From Megascapheus bottae (lineage: Eukaryota > Chordata > Mammalia > Rodentia > Geomyidae): a stretch of DNA of 64,000 nucleotides. Shown piece by piece: positions 31,381-42,535 of this stretch. The position numbers were made by a program, and so were the translations under genes. Position 1 is the stretch's first letter; each line of letters starts with the position of its first letter. The stretch is from positions 23,302,001 to 23,366,000 of the forward strand of contig JANJXV010000029.1 in assembly GCA_024803745.1 (NCBI GenBank), read 5' to 3'. Below the pieces are notes generated by a model. That model was not told the DNA's origin. It made no database searches and saw only the letters and a program-made list of their open reading frames with translations.

Positions 31381-32104
31381 AAAGGGAGCACAGGAGAGTG
31401 ACTGGGTGAATTCAGTCAGGACACATTTTATGACTATAAGAAAATAACACAGTGAAACATGCTTGTACAACTACTATGTGCCAATAATATGTTCATAAAG
31501 AAGACAAGGGACCTGAAAATAATACATGAAGAAATACCATTTGGTCTACAAGCTACAGTACAAGAAGCATAGGCATATTTTTAATGTTCCCAAGCAAAAG
31601 TAATTTACACTTATACTACAATGTTCCAAAATATGGAAAATTGTGTGAATATAAAGAGGAAGCCACAATTCATACAAAGCAAAAGGAATCTTGAATGTGC
31701 TGCCACTCAGTGTTACCTTGTAAAACACATCAAATGTGAATCTTTCAAAGATGTCAGATGCATGTAAAAACTCACAAAATTAGATCTAATTAGTATGAGA
31801 AATAATATCTGCACTGTAATTTTTCTATGGCAAAGATATCTATGTATTTAGTAGTAAAATTTTTGGTAAACAACATTTTATTAAGTAATACAATACACAA
31901 TTTTTAATTCACCACACACTAAGAAATTAAAACATATCATGCCCCTCAAGGGCATTCACGGTCCAATCAGAAGGGCATTCATAAATATATAATTTTAATA
32001 ATATGAGAATATTTAAAATAGATATATATATACATTACACTATGAAAATAAATTTAGCATTTTTAAAAACTGGCTATTGTAATATTTGTTTTGATTGTTT
32101 TATT
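31381..32104. other. Unassigned AT-rich sequence
   Basis: No recognisable feature apart from a short inverted repeat (tgcccctcaagggca) at about 31940-31954. Confidence 0.4.
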
Positions 32105-32188
32105 TCTCTCTTTTTTTTTCTTTTCTTTTTTGTATGTTTTCCAATTATGGAGCTAGCACCCTATCACTTGAGCCACAGGTCAGTTTCT

Positions 32189-32238
<50 letters not shown>

Positions 32239-32352
32239 TGGAAATAAGAGTCTCAATGACTCTCCTGCCTGCACTGCCTTTGAACCCCAAACCTCAAATC
32301 ACAGCCTTCTGAGTAGCTAGGGTTATAGGCATGAGTTGCAGACACCTAGCTT
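32105..32352 (-). mobile_element. Composite SINE with GT expansion in its linker
   Basis: Reversed: cacttgagccacaggtcagt, then a (GT)n tract, then gtaattggaaataagagtct and gtagctagggttataggcat. Confidence 0.82.
32189..32235. repeat. (GT)n microsatellite inside a SINE
   Basis: About 23 GT units replacing the linker between tail and head of the SINE. Confidence 0.97.
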
Positions 32353-32382
32353 ATTTTGATTACGCAGTTCTTAAACACAAGT

Positions 32383-32440
32383 CAGTATATATATACATAT
32401 ATATATATACATATGTATATATATATATATATATATATGT
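32383..32440. repeat. (TA)n/(CATA)n tract
   Basis: AT alternation broken by tacata and catatg units. Confidence 0.95.
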
Positions 32441-34019
32441 CAGGATAACTTGGCTATCCCTTTGAACACAGCCTGGATATGAATATACTCCTGAAGTGTG
32501 ATATAGATAGGAACAGATTGCTGATCATCCCAAGGCATTCAAATAAGCCCATTAGAAGTTTAGAAATGCTTAAGAATCAAGAAAAATTAAAGATCTTTCA
32601 ATGCAGGGAAAAGCTTGACTACAGGGTAATTTGCACAGGAGGCAATGATGCAATTCCAATTTTGAAAGATATAAATTATGCAAGTGATCTCAACAGCAGG
32701 GGGCTTATTTGTCCTGATGTGAAGACATGGCAAAGCTCATGAATTTCAAATCAATAAAATAAGAACAAAAGATTTACAGCTTAGTTAGAAGCAAGTGAAA
32801 GACAAGTTATTTCAATAGAGGGCAATGCTTTGGCTTACTCTTACTGTTAGGTATTATTTGGTATTACCGTCTTCCCACATCTACTCTAACTAAACAAACA
32901 TTCTGACGGTTCACATTCAGTTCCACAGATTCCTGAAGTGTTGGGATGTCAAGAGTAGGGGTTACTTGGCAAGGGTATTATGAAAACAGTTGGAGCTCTT
33001 GCAGTGTTTTGTTGCAGTATGTTTACAGACTATGCATTGGACAGACACTCTTCCTTTTAGTTCACTTTCCCCTTTTGTTCCAAGAAAGTGGAGACATAGA
33101 GGGGCTTGTGCATCAAGTACAGCCCAGAGAATTTAGCTCTATTTTTCATTTTAGCAGCTCTGAAAGGAAATCAAATGTTTTGTGTGACAATGGCTAGTAT
33201 ATTTCTCTTCATATTTTATTAACTCCAAATGAATGAGGTTGAAATAACCAATTTAAAGCCTTTGTTTTTAACAGAATTAAAAATATTGCATATAAGAACA
33301 GTCTAAGCTTCTTGAGCTTGATTCTTCCAGATAATGATCCGTTTTCCTAATTGAATCAGCTACTTCACAGTCGAAGGAAAAAAGTAAGTATTGATCCAGG
33401 GAAAAAAGCCTATTCAATATCCATGTAGACATTCCTATAATCAACACTTTATGACACTGTGGGTTTGCAATTTCCCTCATATTTCAATCGGTAGAGTCCT
33501 AATGTAATCCAGCCAAAGGACATAGAACAAAGTGGTTCATCAGGGAATTCCATTAGGAGAGCTCTATGTTAGACATTTACCAACCAGGAGAGTTTAGCAG
33601 CAACCACAAATGATTAGAATTTGAGGCAGATAAATGCTAGATCAATAGGCTTTTAAATCAAGGAAAAGTTAGGAAGGAACAAGTGAAATGGAAATCATTC
33701 TTTGTTTGAATTAAATTACTCTGTCATTTGTGTATGTTTCCTTTGTTGAATCTTTGTGGAAACCACTACTGAGCTGTTCTTGAGAATAAAAAAATTGCAA
33801 ACATGTGCTTTTGAGTTCATCATCTTCTGTGAAAGTATGATTAAAGGTAATTTTTAAATGTATGGTTTGCACTCCTGTGTTGTATTATTAGCTTAGCTCT
33901 AAAAGACATTGTTGAAAAGCTTCTTCTTGCAGAAGAAAATGTAATATTCCTTATGTTCATCATTATTGAATCATGCATTCCATTTTGTGTTCTTGATATA
34001 TGAGAATATTCATTTCAAT
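32441..34019. other. Unassigned, mostly repeat-free sequence
   Basis: Includes an 87-codon plus-strand frame at 32479-32742 (MNILLKCDIDRNRLLIIPRH ...), an 83-codon frame at 32946-33197 and a minus frame at 33277-33480. None is recognised. The 32479 frame has no low complexity. Confidence 0.45.
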
Positions 34020-34044
34020 TCGTGTGTGTGTGTGATTTTTTTTT

Positions 34045-34228
34045 GCCAGTCCTGGGCTTCAGCTCAGGGCCTGAGCACTGTCCTTGGACTTTCTCAAATC
34101 TAGTACTCCACTACTTGAGCCACAACACTACTTTCAGCTTTTTCTGTATGTGCAGTACCAAGGAATTCAATTCAGGGATTCATGTGTCCTAGGTAAATAC
34201 TCTGCCTCTAGGCCACACTGCTGGCCCA
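34045..34228 (-). mobile_element. Dimeric ID-like SINE
   Basis: Reversed: gccagtcctgggcttcagct, gagcactgtccttggacttt, ctgcctctaggccacactgc. A (GT)n run (34022-34034) and a T-run sit at the tail. Confidence 0.88.
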
Positions 34229-34639
34229 GGAGTTGCTATTTCTTATGACTCTTTGTCTCACCTTCGCTACATATTATATCAATACATTTCATTAGTATTA
34301 TTTTGCCTTCATTTTATTGCTTTACTTGTAAGTTTTGAAGCACAATAAAAGAAGTTTCTGAAGATTCAAACACGTTTTGCAATGGAATATTGCTACTAGT
34401 GAAATTTGTGCCTCTACATTTCAACACAATATTTTATGACCATAAAAGTCAAGCATTAATAGTAATGGTTTGCATCAAATAGAGGACATGCAAAGTCATT
34501 TTTAAAAGTTTCATAGTTTTACTCAAAACATTCGCATAGGTAATCAATACTTCTTCAGATTCTGGCAAAATATGAATTACATAAATTTTATCACCATGAA
34601 CATTATTAAGTGCACATAGCATGTCATGTGACAAATCAC
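34229..34639. other. Unassigned sequence
   Basis: No recognisable feature; one 61-codon minus frame. Confidence 0.4.
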
Positions 34640-35100
34640 TGCCATTACTTTAAATCTTTTCATCTTGTAAAGCTGCAGTCACTATATCCAAATCTGCTAA
34701 ACCATTTCTAATCTATCCTTTCCTCCCCTTTCTATCCTGACCCACTTTCTGCCTCTGAGGTTCTGACTATACTAAATGCCCCTTACAAATGGAATTCTAT
34801 AGCTATTATCTTTTTGCAATTGGCTTATTTCATTTAATATAATAAGAGGTTAATTAAGGTTCACTGATACAGCCTATGTCAGAATTTCATTTCCTTCCAA
34901 GGTTTGATAATACTCTATTCCATGTATATGTTTTGTTTTGTTTAATCTATTCATTGGCCCATGGATATATGAGCTACTTTCTTATTTTAGTTGTTGTGAA
35001 TAATGTTGATATGAACACTGATATACTGAATATACCTTCAAAACTCTACTCAGAACCTTTTAGCTCTATACACAATAGAAGTTCTAGGTCATATAGTTAA
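34640..35100 (-). mobile_element. Old L1 fragment
   Basis: The reversed ancestral L1 order is visible: ttggcttatttcatttaata, gcctatgtcagaatttcatt, aatctattcattggcccatg, gttgtgaataatgttgatat. Diverged; the frame at 34876-35100 is an artefact. Confidence 0.65.
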
Positions 35101-35132
35101 GTTATCTTAATATTTTTTATATTACCATTATT

Positions 35133-35300
35133 GTCAGTCCTGGAGCTTGAACTCAGAGCCTGAGCACTGTCCTTGGGCTTTCTCAAGGCTAGAGCTCAAC
35201 CACTTCTGGCTTTTTCTATGTATGAGGTTCCAAGGAATCAAACCCAGGTCTTCGTGCATACTAGGCAAGCACACTAGCACTAGGCCAAACTCTTGGCTCT
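35133..35300 (-). mobile_element. Dimeric ID-like SINE
   Basis: Flanked by an 11-bp duplication, ttaccattatt (35122-35132 and 35301-35311). The second monomer has a small deletion (ctcaaccacttctggc). Confidence 0.9.
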
Positions 35301-35449
35301 TTACCATTATTTTTGACACAATATTTTTAATTTCTTCAAGTTGGAATAATTATGTTGTCTATCAGGCACATGTTTATCAGCTTCTTGTACACTCCTTGTC
35401 CTTTCTATTCTCTGTTTCTGCCTCTCTGGTCTTTCTTTCTCTCTTCATA

Positions 35450-35453
35450 GATT

Positions 35454-35489
<36 letters not shown>

Positions 35490-35527
35490 CATACATACAT
35501 ACATACATACATACATACACATACATA
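35450..35527. repeat. (GATA)n(CATA)n microsatellite
   Basis: About nine GATA units followed by about nine CATA units. Confidence 0.97.
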
Positions 35528-36261
35528 TGTCAATAAAATGTTGATTTCATTCAGCTGTAACATAAATTGTTTCTTTTCCTTAAGATCAGAGTCGGGGACA
35601 CTGAAAAATCCTCACTGTACAAACTAGGATATAGGGCATTGTGATCAGGAACAAAGGACAGAGACCAATGTCTGAAACTAGTTGGTGTATCTGGTTCTAG
35701 ACATTTTTTAATTTTGATTATTTTAGGTATGTTGCACCTTCAGAACTCATTTTAAATTTAACTATTTAACACAAGTTTTGGTGTGTAATTATCAATTCTT
35801 GATGCCACCAAATGGCATCAAGGCACTACATTCAAGATATAAATGCCTTCTATCTAGTTCCACACTAGTAATTGTTTATTGCCATTCAAGAATTAATATT
35901 CTACTGATAATTCTCTGACTGACTCTTCTTTGAATCATTGCATCTTAAAATATTCTGGCTTTTGACAGATTTCTCCTTCAAACACTTATTGACAATATTC
36001 CAATAATGTAAACAGTGTTTCTCTATAATATTTCTCTTCTAGAACATGGTAAGCACATAAGAAACTTTTAATGAATGAATGATTAAATAAAAAAGATGTA
36101 AATTAAAAATAAATTAATAAGACTTCACAGAATGAGATTCTGTCTTGTGAGAATAGTGGTAGCATGATAGGCTACCAAATGAATCACTACTTATTTATAG
36201 AAGAGACCTTAGTTGTTTTTTTTAACCACGCATAATGGTAATAAAAGGATCCAATTTCAGT
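35528..36261. other. Unassigned sequence
   Basis: A possible L2/MIR-type tail (cacataagaaacttttaatg, aatgaatgatt) at 36050-36085; otherwise nothing. Confidence 0.4.
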
Positions 36262-36590
36262 TATGGAAACAAGATGTTTATCTTTGTGATTGTTGTTCTT
36301 AATGTATTATGTGAAATTATTTATTTTCTCTTTTTATTCCACTTATGGTTAATCTCATGTGGTTACTGTATCTGACTTTGTCACCTGGTACATTATGTAC
36401 ACATTTATTTGATTATTTGAAATAGGGAAGGGAAGGGAGAAAAAAAGATGAGTAGGAGGAAGTATGGGGGGGATAGAGGGACAAAAACATGAGAAGGGGG
36501 ATCAAGCTTCAAGAAGTAATATACTCATTACCTGCTGAATGTAACTGTAATCATTCTATACATTACCCTAACAAAACACAATAAAAAGAT
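36262..36590 (+). mobile_element. L1 3'-UTR
   Basis: tgtgattgttgttcttaatg, atctgactttgtcacctggt, a purine-rich core, catgagaagggggatcaagc, and an ending in acacaataaaaag. No ORF2 remains. Confidence 0.85.
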
Positions 36591-37517
36591 TCAAATTTCA
36601 TAATTGCAAAGCTATTTAAATTTTAAAATATTTTCATTAAAATACCATCTATGTTGTACATTATTCCTTTGAAAAGTATACAATTCACACAGCTGATATA
36701 TTCTCTGCTGAAGGTCATGTAACAATCCCTGATGTATACTTTACCTATGTCAACTAGAGATTTTGAGTTCAACTTTCCCTGACCTCCCTGCTCCCATCAA
36801 ATTTACTGTGTGGCATAAAGGAACAATGTTTGAGCATGCTCAAGAAAAATGAGGCTTATAAATATAAAAATTAATGCTATTACTGTATATTAAAAATTAC
36901 CTCACTGTCAAATGATTTTTTGTTTTCTTCCTGACCAGCTCAATGAATAAAATGGATAATGAAATTTTCATTATTTTAAGAACACATTTACATCCATAAT
37001 GAAAGAGTCCCTAAAGGGCACAGGCACTGTAGAAGCAACTCTGAATCAATTAAAATTGTTTGCCTGATTAGATAGAAAATGCAAGCGTAAACTGCAGATC
37101 AGGGAGCTTTTCTCTCCACATAAAAGCAAGAGAATGAATTATTTTTAACAAAAAGTCTTACAAGATCAAACATTAGAAAACAAAATGGAGGTTTCCACGT
37201 ATTTATCTACTTTAAAAAAGCAGTCTCATGTGTAAAGTAATCCCAGTGTATGTCACCTCTAAAATAACAATAAATTAGAAAGAAAAAAGCAGTTGCTATG
37301 ATCCATTAAAATATTAACATCCATTTATTACATTATTGTCCGAATTCCTCACAATTATTCATTGAATCAGCTAGAAAATAAGGTATGATTTTGTAATATA
37401 TATATCATAAGAAAATTTATCTAACGTTCTTGATCTAAAATTTTTGATAGATAACTCCTCTAAATGATAATTTGCTTTTTAATTTCATAATTTCCAATAA
37501 AAGAATTATTTGGGGCT
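36591..37517. other. Unassigned, largely repeat-free sequence
   Basis: 36900-37180 has a mixed, non-repetitive composition with homeodomain-like sites (caattaaaattg at 37047-37058, ctgattagatag). Otherwise AT-rich. Confidence 0.4.
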
Positions 37518-38405
37518 TTATCAAGAAATCTAATAACAACGGATGTTGGCGGGGATGTGGTCAGGAGGGAATGCAACTACACTGTTGGTGGGAGTGTAAA
37601 CTCATTCAAACACTATGGAAAGCAATATGATGATTCCTAAAAAGACTAAACATAGAGCTCCCCTATGACCCAGCAATTCCACTCCTTGGCATTTACCCAA
37701 ACATCCAGTAAGAACATGCTAAATCAACAAGCACAATGAGGTTCATTATAGCACTATTTACCATAGCAAAGATATGGAACCAACCCAGATGCCCCTCAGT
37801 AGATGAATGGATCAAGAAGATGTGATACTTATACACAATGGAATTCTAGGCTGCCATCAGAAAGAATGACATCACCCCATTTGTAAGGAAATGGAAAGAC
37901 CTGGAAAAAATCACATTAAGGGAAGTAAGCCAGACCCCAAGGAACATAGGCTCAATGGTTTCCCTCATTTGTAATAATTAGTACCAACCTAGGACTCTCC
38001 TAGCAGAGGACTACAATAGCTCAAAACCTAGGTACATAAGGTCATATAGGATGAGGCTAAATAAAAGGATCTCCAAGATATGAAAACAAGAGCTTTATCT
38101 TGTGTGATTGTTGTTCTTAATGTACTATGTTATTTCTCTTCTGTTGCTCTTTGGTTAATCTCATATTGTTACTGTATCTGATTTTGTTACCTGATATCTT
38201 GTACATATATTTATTTGTTTATTTGAAATAGGAAAGGGAAGGGGGGATTACAAGTTGACTGGGAGGGGGCGGGGGAAGAGAATTGGGGACAAAAAAATGT
38301 GAGAAGAGGTATCAATGTGTGAATGTGTGAGAAGCAATGCATCTATTTCATTGGGAATGCAACTGAAACCCCTCTATACATTACCCAGACAAAAAAGAAG
38401 GAAAA
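37518..38405 (+). mobile_element. L1 3' portion
   Basis: Starts in ORF2 at the NNRCWRGCGQ-equivalent (aataacaacggatgttggcg) and continues through the ORF2 end and 3'-UTR to 38390. Reading frames are broken by substitutions and small indels. Its UTR matches 36262-36590 better than 22970-23646. Confidence 0.88.
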
Positions 38406-38425
38406 AAGGCATTATTGACTCTTTA

Positions 38426-38659
38426 TTTTTCTGGTCCTGGGGCTTGAACTCTGGGTCCAGGCACTGTCCCTCAGCAAGTTTTTGCTCAAGGCTCGGCCTC
38501 TAATTCTTGACCCTCAACACCACTTCTGGCTGTCTCTGTGCTGAACTGGAGGTAAGAGTCTTACCTACCTTTCGGCTTGGGCTCGCTTCAAACAGTGACC
38601 CTTAGACCTCAGCCTTCTGAGTAGCCAGGATTACAGGTGTGAGCCACCAGAGCCCAGAA
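38426..38659 (-). mobile_element. Composite SINE
   Basis: Flanked by a 9-bp duplication, gactcttta (38417-38425 and 38660-38668). It sits immediately after the tail of the preceding L1. Confidence 0.87.
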
Positions 38660-38689
38660 GACTCTTTACATACAAGATATTCAATGTCA

Positions 38690-38915
38690 AAAACAGACAC
38701 TTTATTACCCTTTATATTGTATAGACATTTATTTGTTTATTTGAAGAGGGGAAGGGAAGGAGAGAAGATGATTGGGAGAGGGTGGGGGAAGAGAAAGGGG
38801 AACAAAACATGAGCAGGAGTATCAAGGTTGGAGAAGTTATGTATCCATTACCTGATGGACATAACTGTAATCCCTCTATGCCATATCCTGACAATAAAAT
38901 CCAGTAAAAAAAAGG
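38690..38915 (+). mobile_element. L1 3'-UTR end
   Basis: atttatttgtttatttgaag, a purine-rich core, ggagaagttatgtatccatt, and an ending in gacaataaaatccag. Confidence 0.8.
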
Positions 38916-38974
38916 AAGACAGAACAATAAAAAAGTAGCTTGTCTTCTTATAGGCATTCTAAATTTTATTTGAC

Positions 38975-39130
38975 TGAAAGTATAACAATGGGATGGGGGG
39001 CAAAGAAAAGTGGAAGAAAAAACATGAGACGAGGTATCAACGTTCAAGAAGTAAAGCACTCACTACTTGACAAAGTATAAGCCCTCTGTGTGCTACCCCA
39101 ACAATAAAATACAATTAAAAAGAAAAAAAA
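38975..39130 (+). mobile_element. L1 3'-UTR end
   Basis: acatgagacgaggtatcaac, gttcaagaagtaaagcactc, then ccaacaataaaatac. Third L1 end in a row on the plus strand. Confidence 0.8.
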
Positions 39131-39639
39131 TCAGACAAAGTTTTTTATTTAAAAATATGCTTCCGCCAGGCACTGGTGGCTCAAAATTAACTATTACAAA
39201 CATAGTTTGATAGGAAAAAAATAAAAATAGATGACATATATGTATAACTCTGTATCACCTAATCATCTGTATTTTGACCTACGGTACCATGAGATATTGG
39301 ATCATGCTCCATACACTGCTGAATCACAGCATTTGCACCAGTCTGCAGCAAAGTAATTACTGCAGAGACTTTGCTAAGTGGAGTGAGCATCTTGAGAAGC
39401 TTAAAGGTATTCCTGACTGGGAACAATGGATACTTCTACAACATCCACATTTCTACCCCCCTTCTAATTATCTTTAGTGTTATACATAAGACCTAATCAT
39501 GTGTTAAATTGTATATTCTGATTTTATTATTTCAATATTCTCCCAATGACACTTGTGAGATCAGCAACTGGAGGTGTATATGTATGTGCAATCCTTCCTT
39601 ATGTTTATCTACATTTTCCATATGCATGTGTGAACACAT

Positions 39640-39644
<5 letters not shown>
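39131..39644. other. Unassigned sequence
   Basis: A 20-bp stub at about 39166-39185 (gccaggcactggtggctca) looks like the first bases of a composite SINE. The frame at 39274-39477 is unrecognised. Confidence 0.4.

Positions 39645-39687
<43 letters not shown>
39645..39687. repeat. (CA)n microsatellite
   Basis: About 21 CA units. Two overlapping open frames read through it as Thr/His runs. Confidence 0.97.
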
Positions 39688-39689
<2 letters not shown>

Positions 39690-40806
39690 CTAAGAACTCC
39701 AAGCTTTGCCTTTCTCAGTTATGAGTCAGAAACCATTTTCTCTCTTTTTTTTATTTTCTTCCTTTGTACTTTCTCAGAAACTTGTCTTCATCAGAATGTC
39801 AGGATCATGTGTATTACCATAACAAACACAATAAACCAAAGCTTCACATTGTTTAAGTGTTATGAGAGTAAAATTTCCATCATGCTATATTTTTGTGTAA
39901 AGTAGTCAGAGGATCAGTTCACATAAAATAAAAGACAGATTCCAAAAGGGAGAAGACATTAAGGAATTGAACTATGTATTTTGATAGTTTAATCAATATT
40001 TCATATAGCAGACTATAATAATGATAGATACATCACAATATTAACATATGAGCTTGCTTACCTTAAACTAATGTAGGAAACACACATAAGTCATGAGTTT
40101 ATTCTCAAAACTCTACTAAAATTAGTTTGTGTTGTTGAAATTATTTATCTAAACTGAAATTTTTTAGATTATTTTTCCTTTGTGGGTAATATTTCCACAG
40201 AATTATGTTACTGAGTTCATTTCATAGATGCAACCTTAGAAAATCTCTAAGGACTTAATATTTTATCTTATTGCCCCAAGACTTGACTTATGTGCTAGAA
40301 GATGTGTGCAAAGAACACTAAGATATATTGTAAAGGAGATAATGTCTAAGGTAGAAGAGATTTGCATAAAAGTAACTTGTCAAGTGCCACTTGCTGTTTA
40401 GGTAGAATGTTAGATGGGTCTATGAAGAAAAACTCCCATTGACACTCAAAAATTCTTCTTGGGTCATGATCTTAGCAGCTGTATTGAACAGGCAAAGAAA
40501 ATCTCATGTAATAATCACACATACTTAATAAATCTTGGGAGAATTGTTAGTTCAGTAAGTGTGCTCACACGTGAAGGAAAGGAAATAAAATAGACAGCTA
40601 GAGAAGTGGAGAATTGTGTAGGAGGCAATCAATGCTCTCCTAAAATTTGGTATGCAGTCTGTAAGAAATTAAAGGTAGTTGAAGTATATAATGTTTCCAG
40701 GAGAATAATGGTTCAAAGACTATAACGTTGCAGTAAATTATAGTATCAATGAGGAGGAGTGGAAGTAGAGAATGACAAATTTAACAGGTTATAATAAATG
40801 TCTATG
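39688..40806. other. Unassigned AT-rich sequence
   Basis: No repeat signature and no significant frame over about 1.1 kb. Confidence 0.45.
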
Positions 40807-40930
40807 AAAGCTACTGGGAAATGGGAACAAAAACATGACAAGAGGTATCACTGTATGAGAAGTAACGCACCTACTATCTGGCGAATGAACTGTAACCTCT
40901 CTATACATTACACCAACAATAAAAAATAGA
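40807..40930 (+). mobile_element. L1 3'-UTR end
   Basis: gggaacaaaaacatgacaag, aggtatcactgtatgagaag, then ccaacaataaaaaatag. Very short copy. Confidence 0.82.
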
Positions 40931-41108
40931 GACAATACACAAAATCATAACTGCACTTACACTATTATTAAAATTATAGATGTTTGTTAAGCTTTCATTA
41001 TGTATGAGGGCTTGGGCTTTATATTCATTATTTTAATTTATTTATTATCACTACAGAATAATCATAGGTAGTAGGTAGCAATATTCTCTTCAACTTACAA
41101 ATAAATAA

Positions 41109-41315
41109 GGCCAAGCATTGGTGGTTCACACGTGTAATCCTAGCTAATTCAGGATGCTGAGATATGAAGATCTAGAATAGAAGCTAGCCTAGTCAGGAAA
41201 CTCCAAAAGATTCTTATCTCCAAATAACCATAAATAAACCAGAAGTAAAGGGCCAGCCTTGAGTGAGAAAGGTGAAGAGCAGTACTCTGACCCTGAATCC
41301 AAGCCCCTGCATGAA
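41109..41315 (+). mobile_element. Composite SINE, diverged, inside a MIR
   Basis: ggtggttcacacgtgtaatc (head), ataaaccagaagtaaagggc (joint), gaatccaagcccctgcat (tail). A CA tract continues from its tail. Confidence 0.75.
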
Positions 41316-41366
41316 CACACACACACACACACACACATGCGCGCGAGCGCACGCGTACACACAAAG
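41316..41366. repeat. (CA)n and GCGC alternating tract
   Basis: CA repeats followed by atgcgcgcgagcgcacgcgt and acacacaa. Alternating purine-pyrimidine almost throughout. Confidence 0.92.
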
Positions 41367-41510
41367 ATAATAACAAGGAGGGAAGGAAGGAGAGAAAGAA
41401 GGAACAAAGGCAGACATGTAGGATGTAGGGAGAGAGGAAGGGAAAAAGTTCTTAGAGGTTAAATAACTTGCCCAAGTTCTCACTTCTGACATTAAGAGCA
41501 GCCATGATGG

Positions 41511-41606
41511 GTGCCAGGAGCATGGCCTACTGGTACAGTGCTTCTCTAGCATGCACGAAGCCCTGAGTTTGATTCCTCGGTACCACATACACAGAAAAAG
41601 AAAAAT
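41511..41606 (+). mobile_element. Single ID-like monomer (left half only)
   Basis: atggcctactggtacagtgc and gtttgattcctcggtacc, then an A-rich tail; the second monomer is absent. Flanked by imperfect 18-bp duplications, aagagcagccatgatggg (41493-41510) and aagagtagctatgatgag (41607-41624). Confidence 0.85.
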
Positions 41607-41655
41607 AAGAGTAGCTATGATGAGTCCAGACATGTTGATTCCAAAGCCATGTCGA

Positions 41656-42086
41656 AAGCCATGTTGTTAATTATGTAAATGTAATAACCAATTACACAGG
41701 AGCACAAATAAAATTACTCAAGAAATAGCATATTTGTGTCTGAGTGCCTGGAAGGAGAACTGTGTCATTTAATAGGTGATAACGTTATGAGAAGCGCTGA
41801 TTTTAGGAAACTTTGGTATTGTGGGCCTACTGTCAGTCAGACTGATTGAAACTTGGATTTAAGAAAAGTGCTCAAACTGTAGCCTACTGCTCTTCCAAAG
41901 GTCAGCATACAACAATGTTTATCACATTGTGTTTCCAGGTTACAAAGAAAAGTGAGCTTTGGTTTTCAAAAATCTATACAACTCACTGGCCTAATAACTA
42001 ATAAACCTAGTCAGATTCCACTTTCTTTTTAGAATACTAAGGATCAGACCATTTTATGTCTGCAATTGTATATTCAACTCTTTCAA
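41656..42086. other. Unassigned sequence
   Basis: No recognisable feature. Confidence 0.4.
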
Positions 42087-42103
42087 AAAAAATTAAAAAA
42101 AGA

Positions 42104-42201
42104 GGGCTTGGGGATTTAGCTCAGCGGAAGAGCTCTTGCCTGACAAGTACAAGGCCCTGAGTTCAATCCTTAGCTCTGGAAAAAAAAAAGAACAAAAAAT
42201 T
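42104..42201 (+). mobile_element. BC1-like ID monomer
   Basis: gggcttggggatttagctca, then gcggaagagctcttgcctga, acaagtacaaggccctgagt and tcaatccttagctctgg, followed by an A-rich tail. This is the classical tRNA-Ala-derived rodent ID/BC1 body and differs from the ID units in the dimers. Flanked by a low-complexity but exact 17-bp repeat, aaaaaattaaaaaaaga (42087-42103 and 42202-42218). Confidence 0.88.
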
Positions 42202-42252
42202 AAAAAATTAAAAAAAGAAACAAACTAGAGGGCTTCAAAGATGGTAGAAACC

Positions 42253-42535
42253 TAGGCTGGATACGGTGGCTCCCATCTATAATCCCCAATTCTGGAGATT
42301 AAAAGAATGGTAGTTCAAGGCCAGTCCAGACAGGAAATAAGTGAGACTCTATCTTAATCTATGAGCTGGATAAGATGGTCCAGGACTGTCATCCCATCTA
42401 TATGTGAGGTATAAAAACGATGATCATAGTTCAAGATGGACAGGGCAAAAATTAGAAATTCAATTTAAAAAAATTTAAAGCTCAAAGGCAAGGGCATGAT
42501 TCAAATGTTATCATGCCTGTCCTTGAAGTAGAAAG
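42253..42535 (+). repeat. Two 7SL-like monomers in tandem, plus tRNA-like remnant
   Basis: First unit at 42253-42354 (ggctggatacggtggctccc ... gagactctatctt). Second at 42366-42450 (agctggataagatggtccag ... agttcaagatggacagggc). Then aaagctcaaaggcaagggca at 42476 resembles the SINE tail. Diverged. Confidence 0.5.

Larger units (their letters stand above)
40985..41655 (+). repeat. MIR element, split by two younger SINEs
   Basis: The first half at 40985-41108 (cattatgtatgagggcttgg, aatcataggtagtaggtagc, caacttacaaataaataagg) follows the MIR order. The second half resumes at about 41452 (agaggttaaataacttgccc) and ends at 41655 (ccagacatgttgattccaaa). A composite SINE and a half ID unit interrupt it. 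Confidence 0.6.

Noticed and set aside
35450..35527. CRISPR-like or other functional array
   Set aside because: It is a plain GATA/CATA microsatellite with no spacers.
41149..41633. Minus-strand frames with Cys-Val runs up to 139 codons
   Set aside because: Explained by the CA tract and two SINEs read in reverse.
42104..42180. A tRNA gene
   Set aside because: It has A and B boxes but is an ID/BC1-type retroposon with A tail and target duplication; it does not fold as a canonical tRNA by eye.
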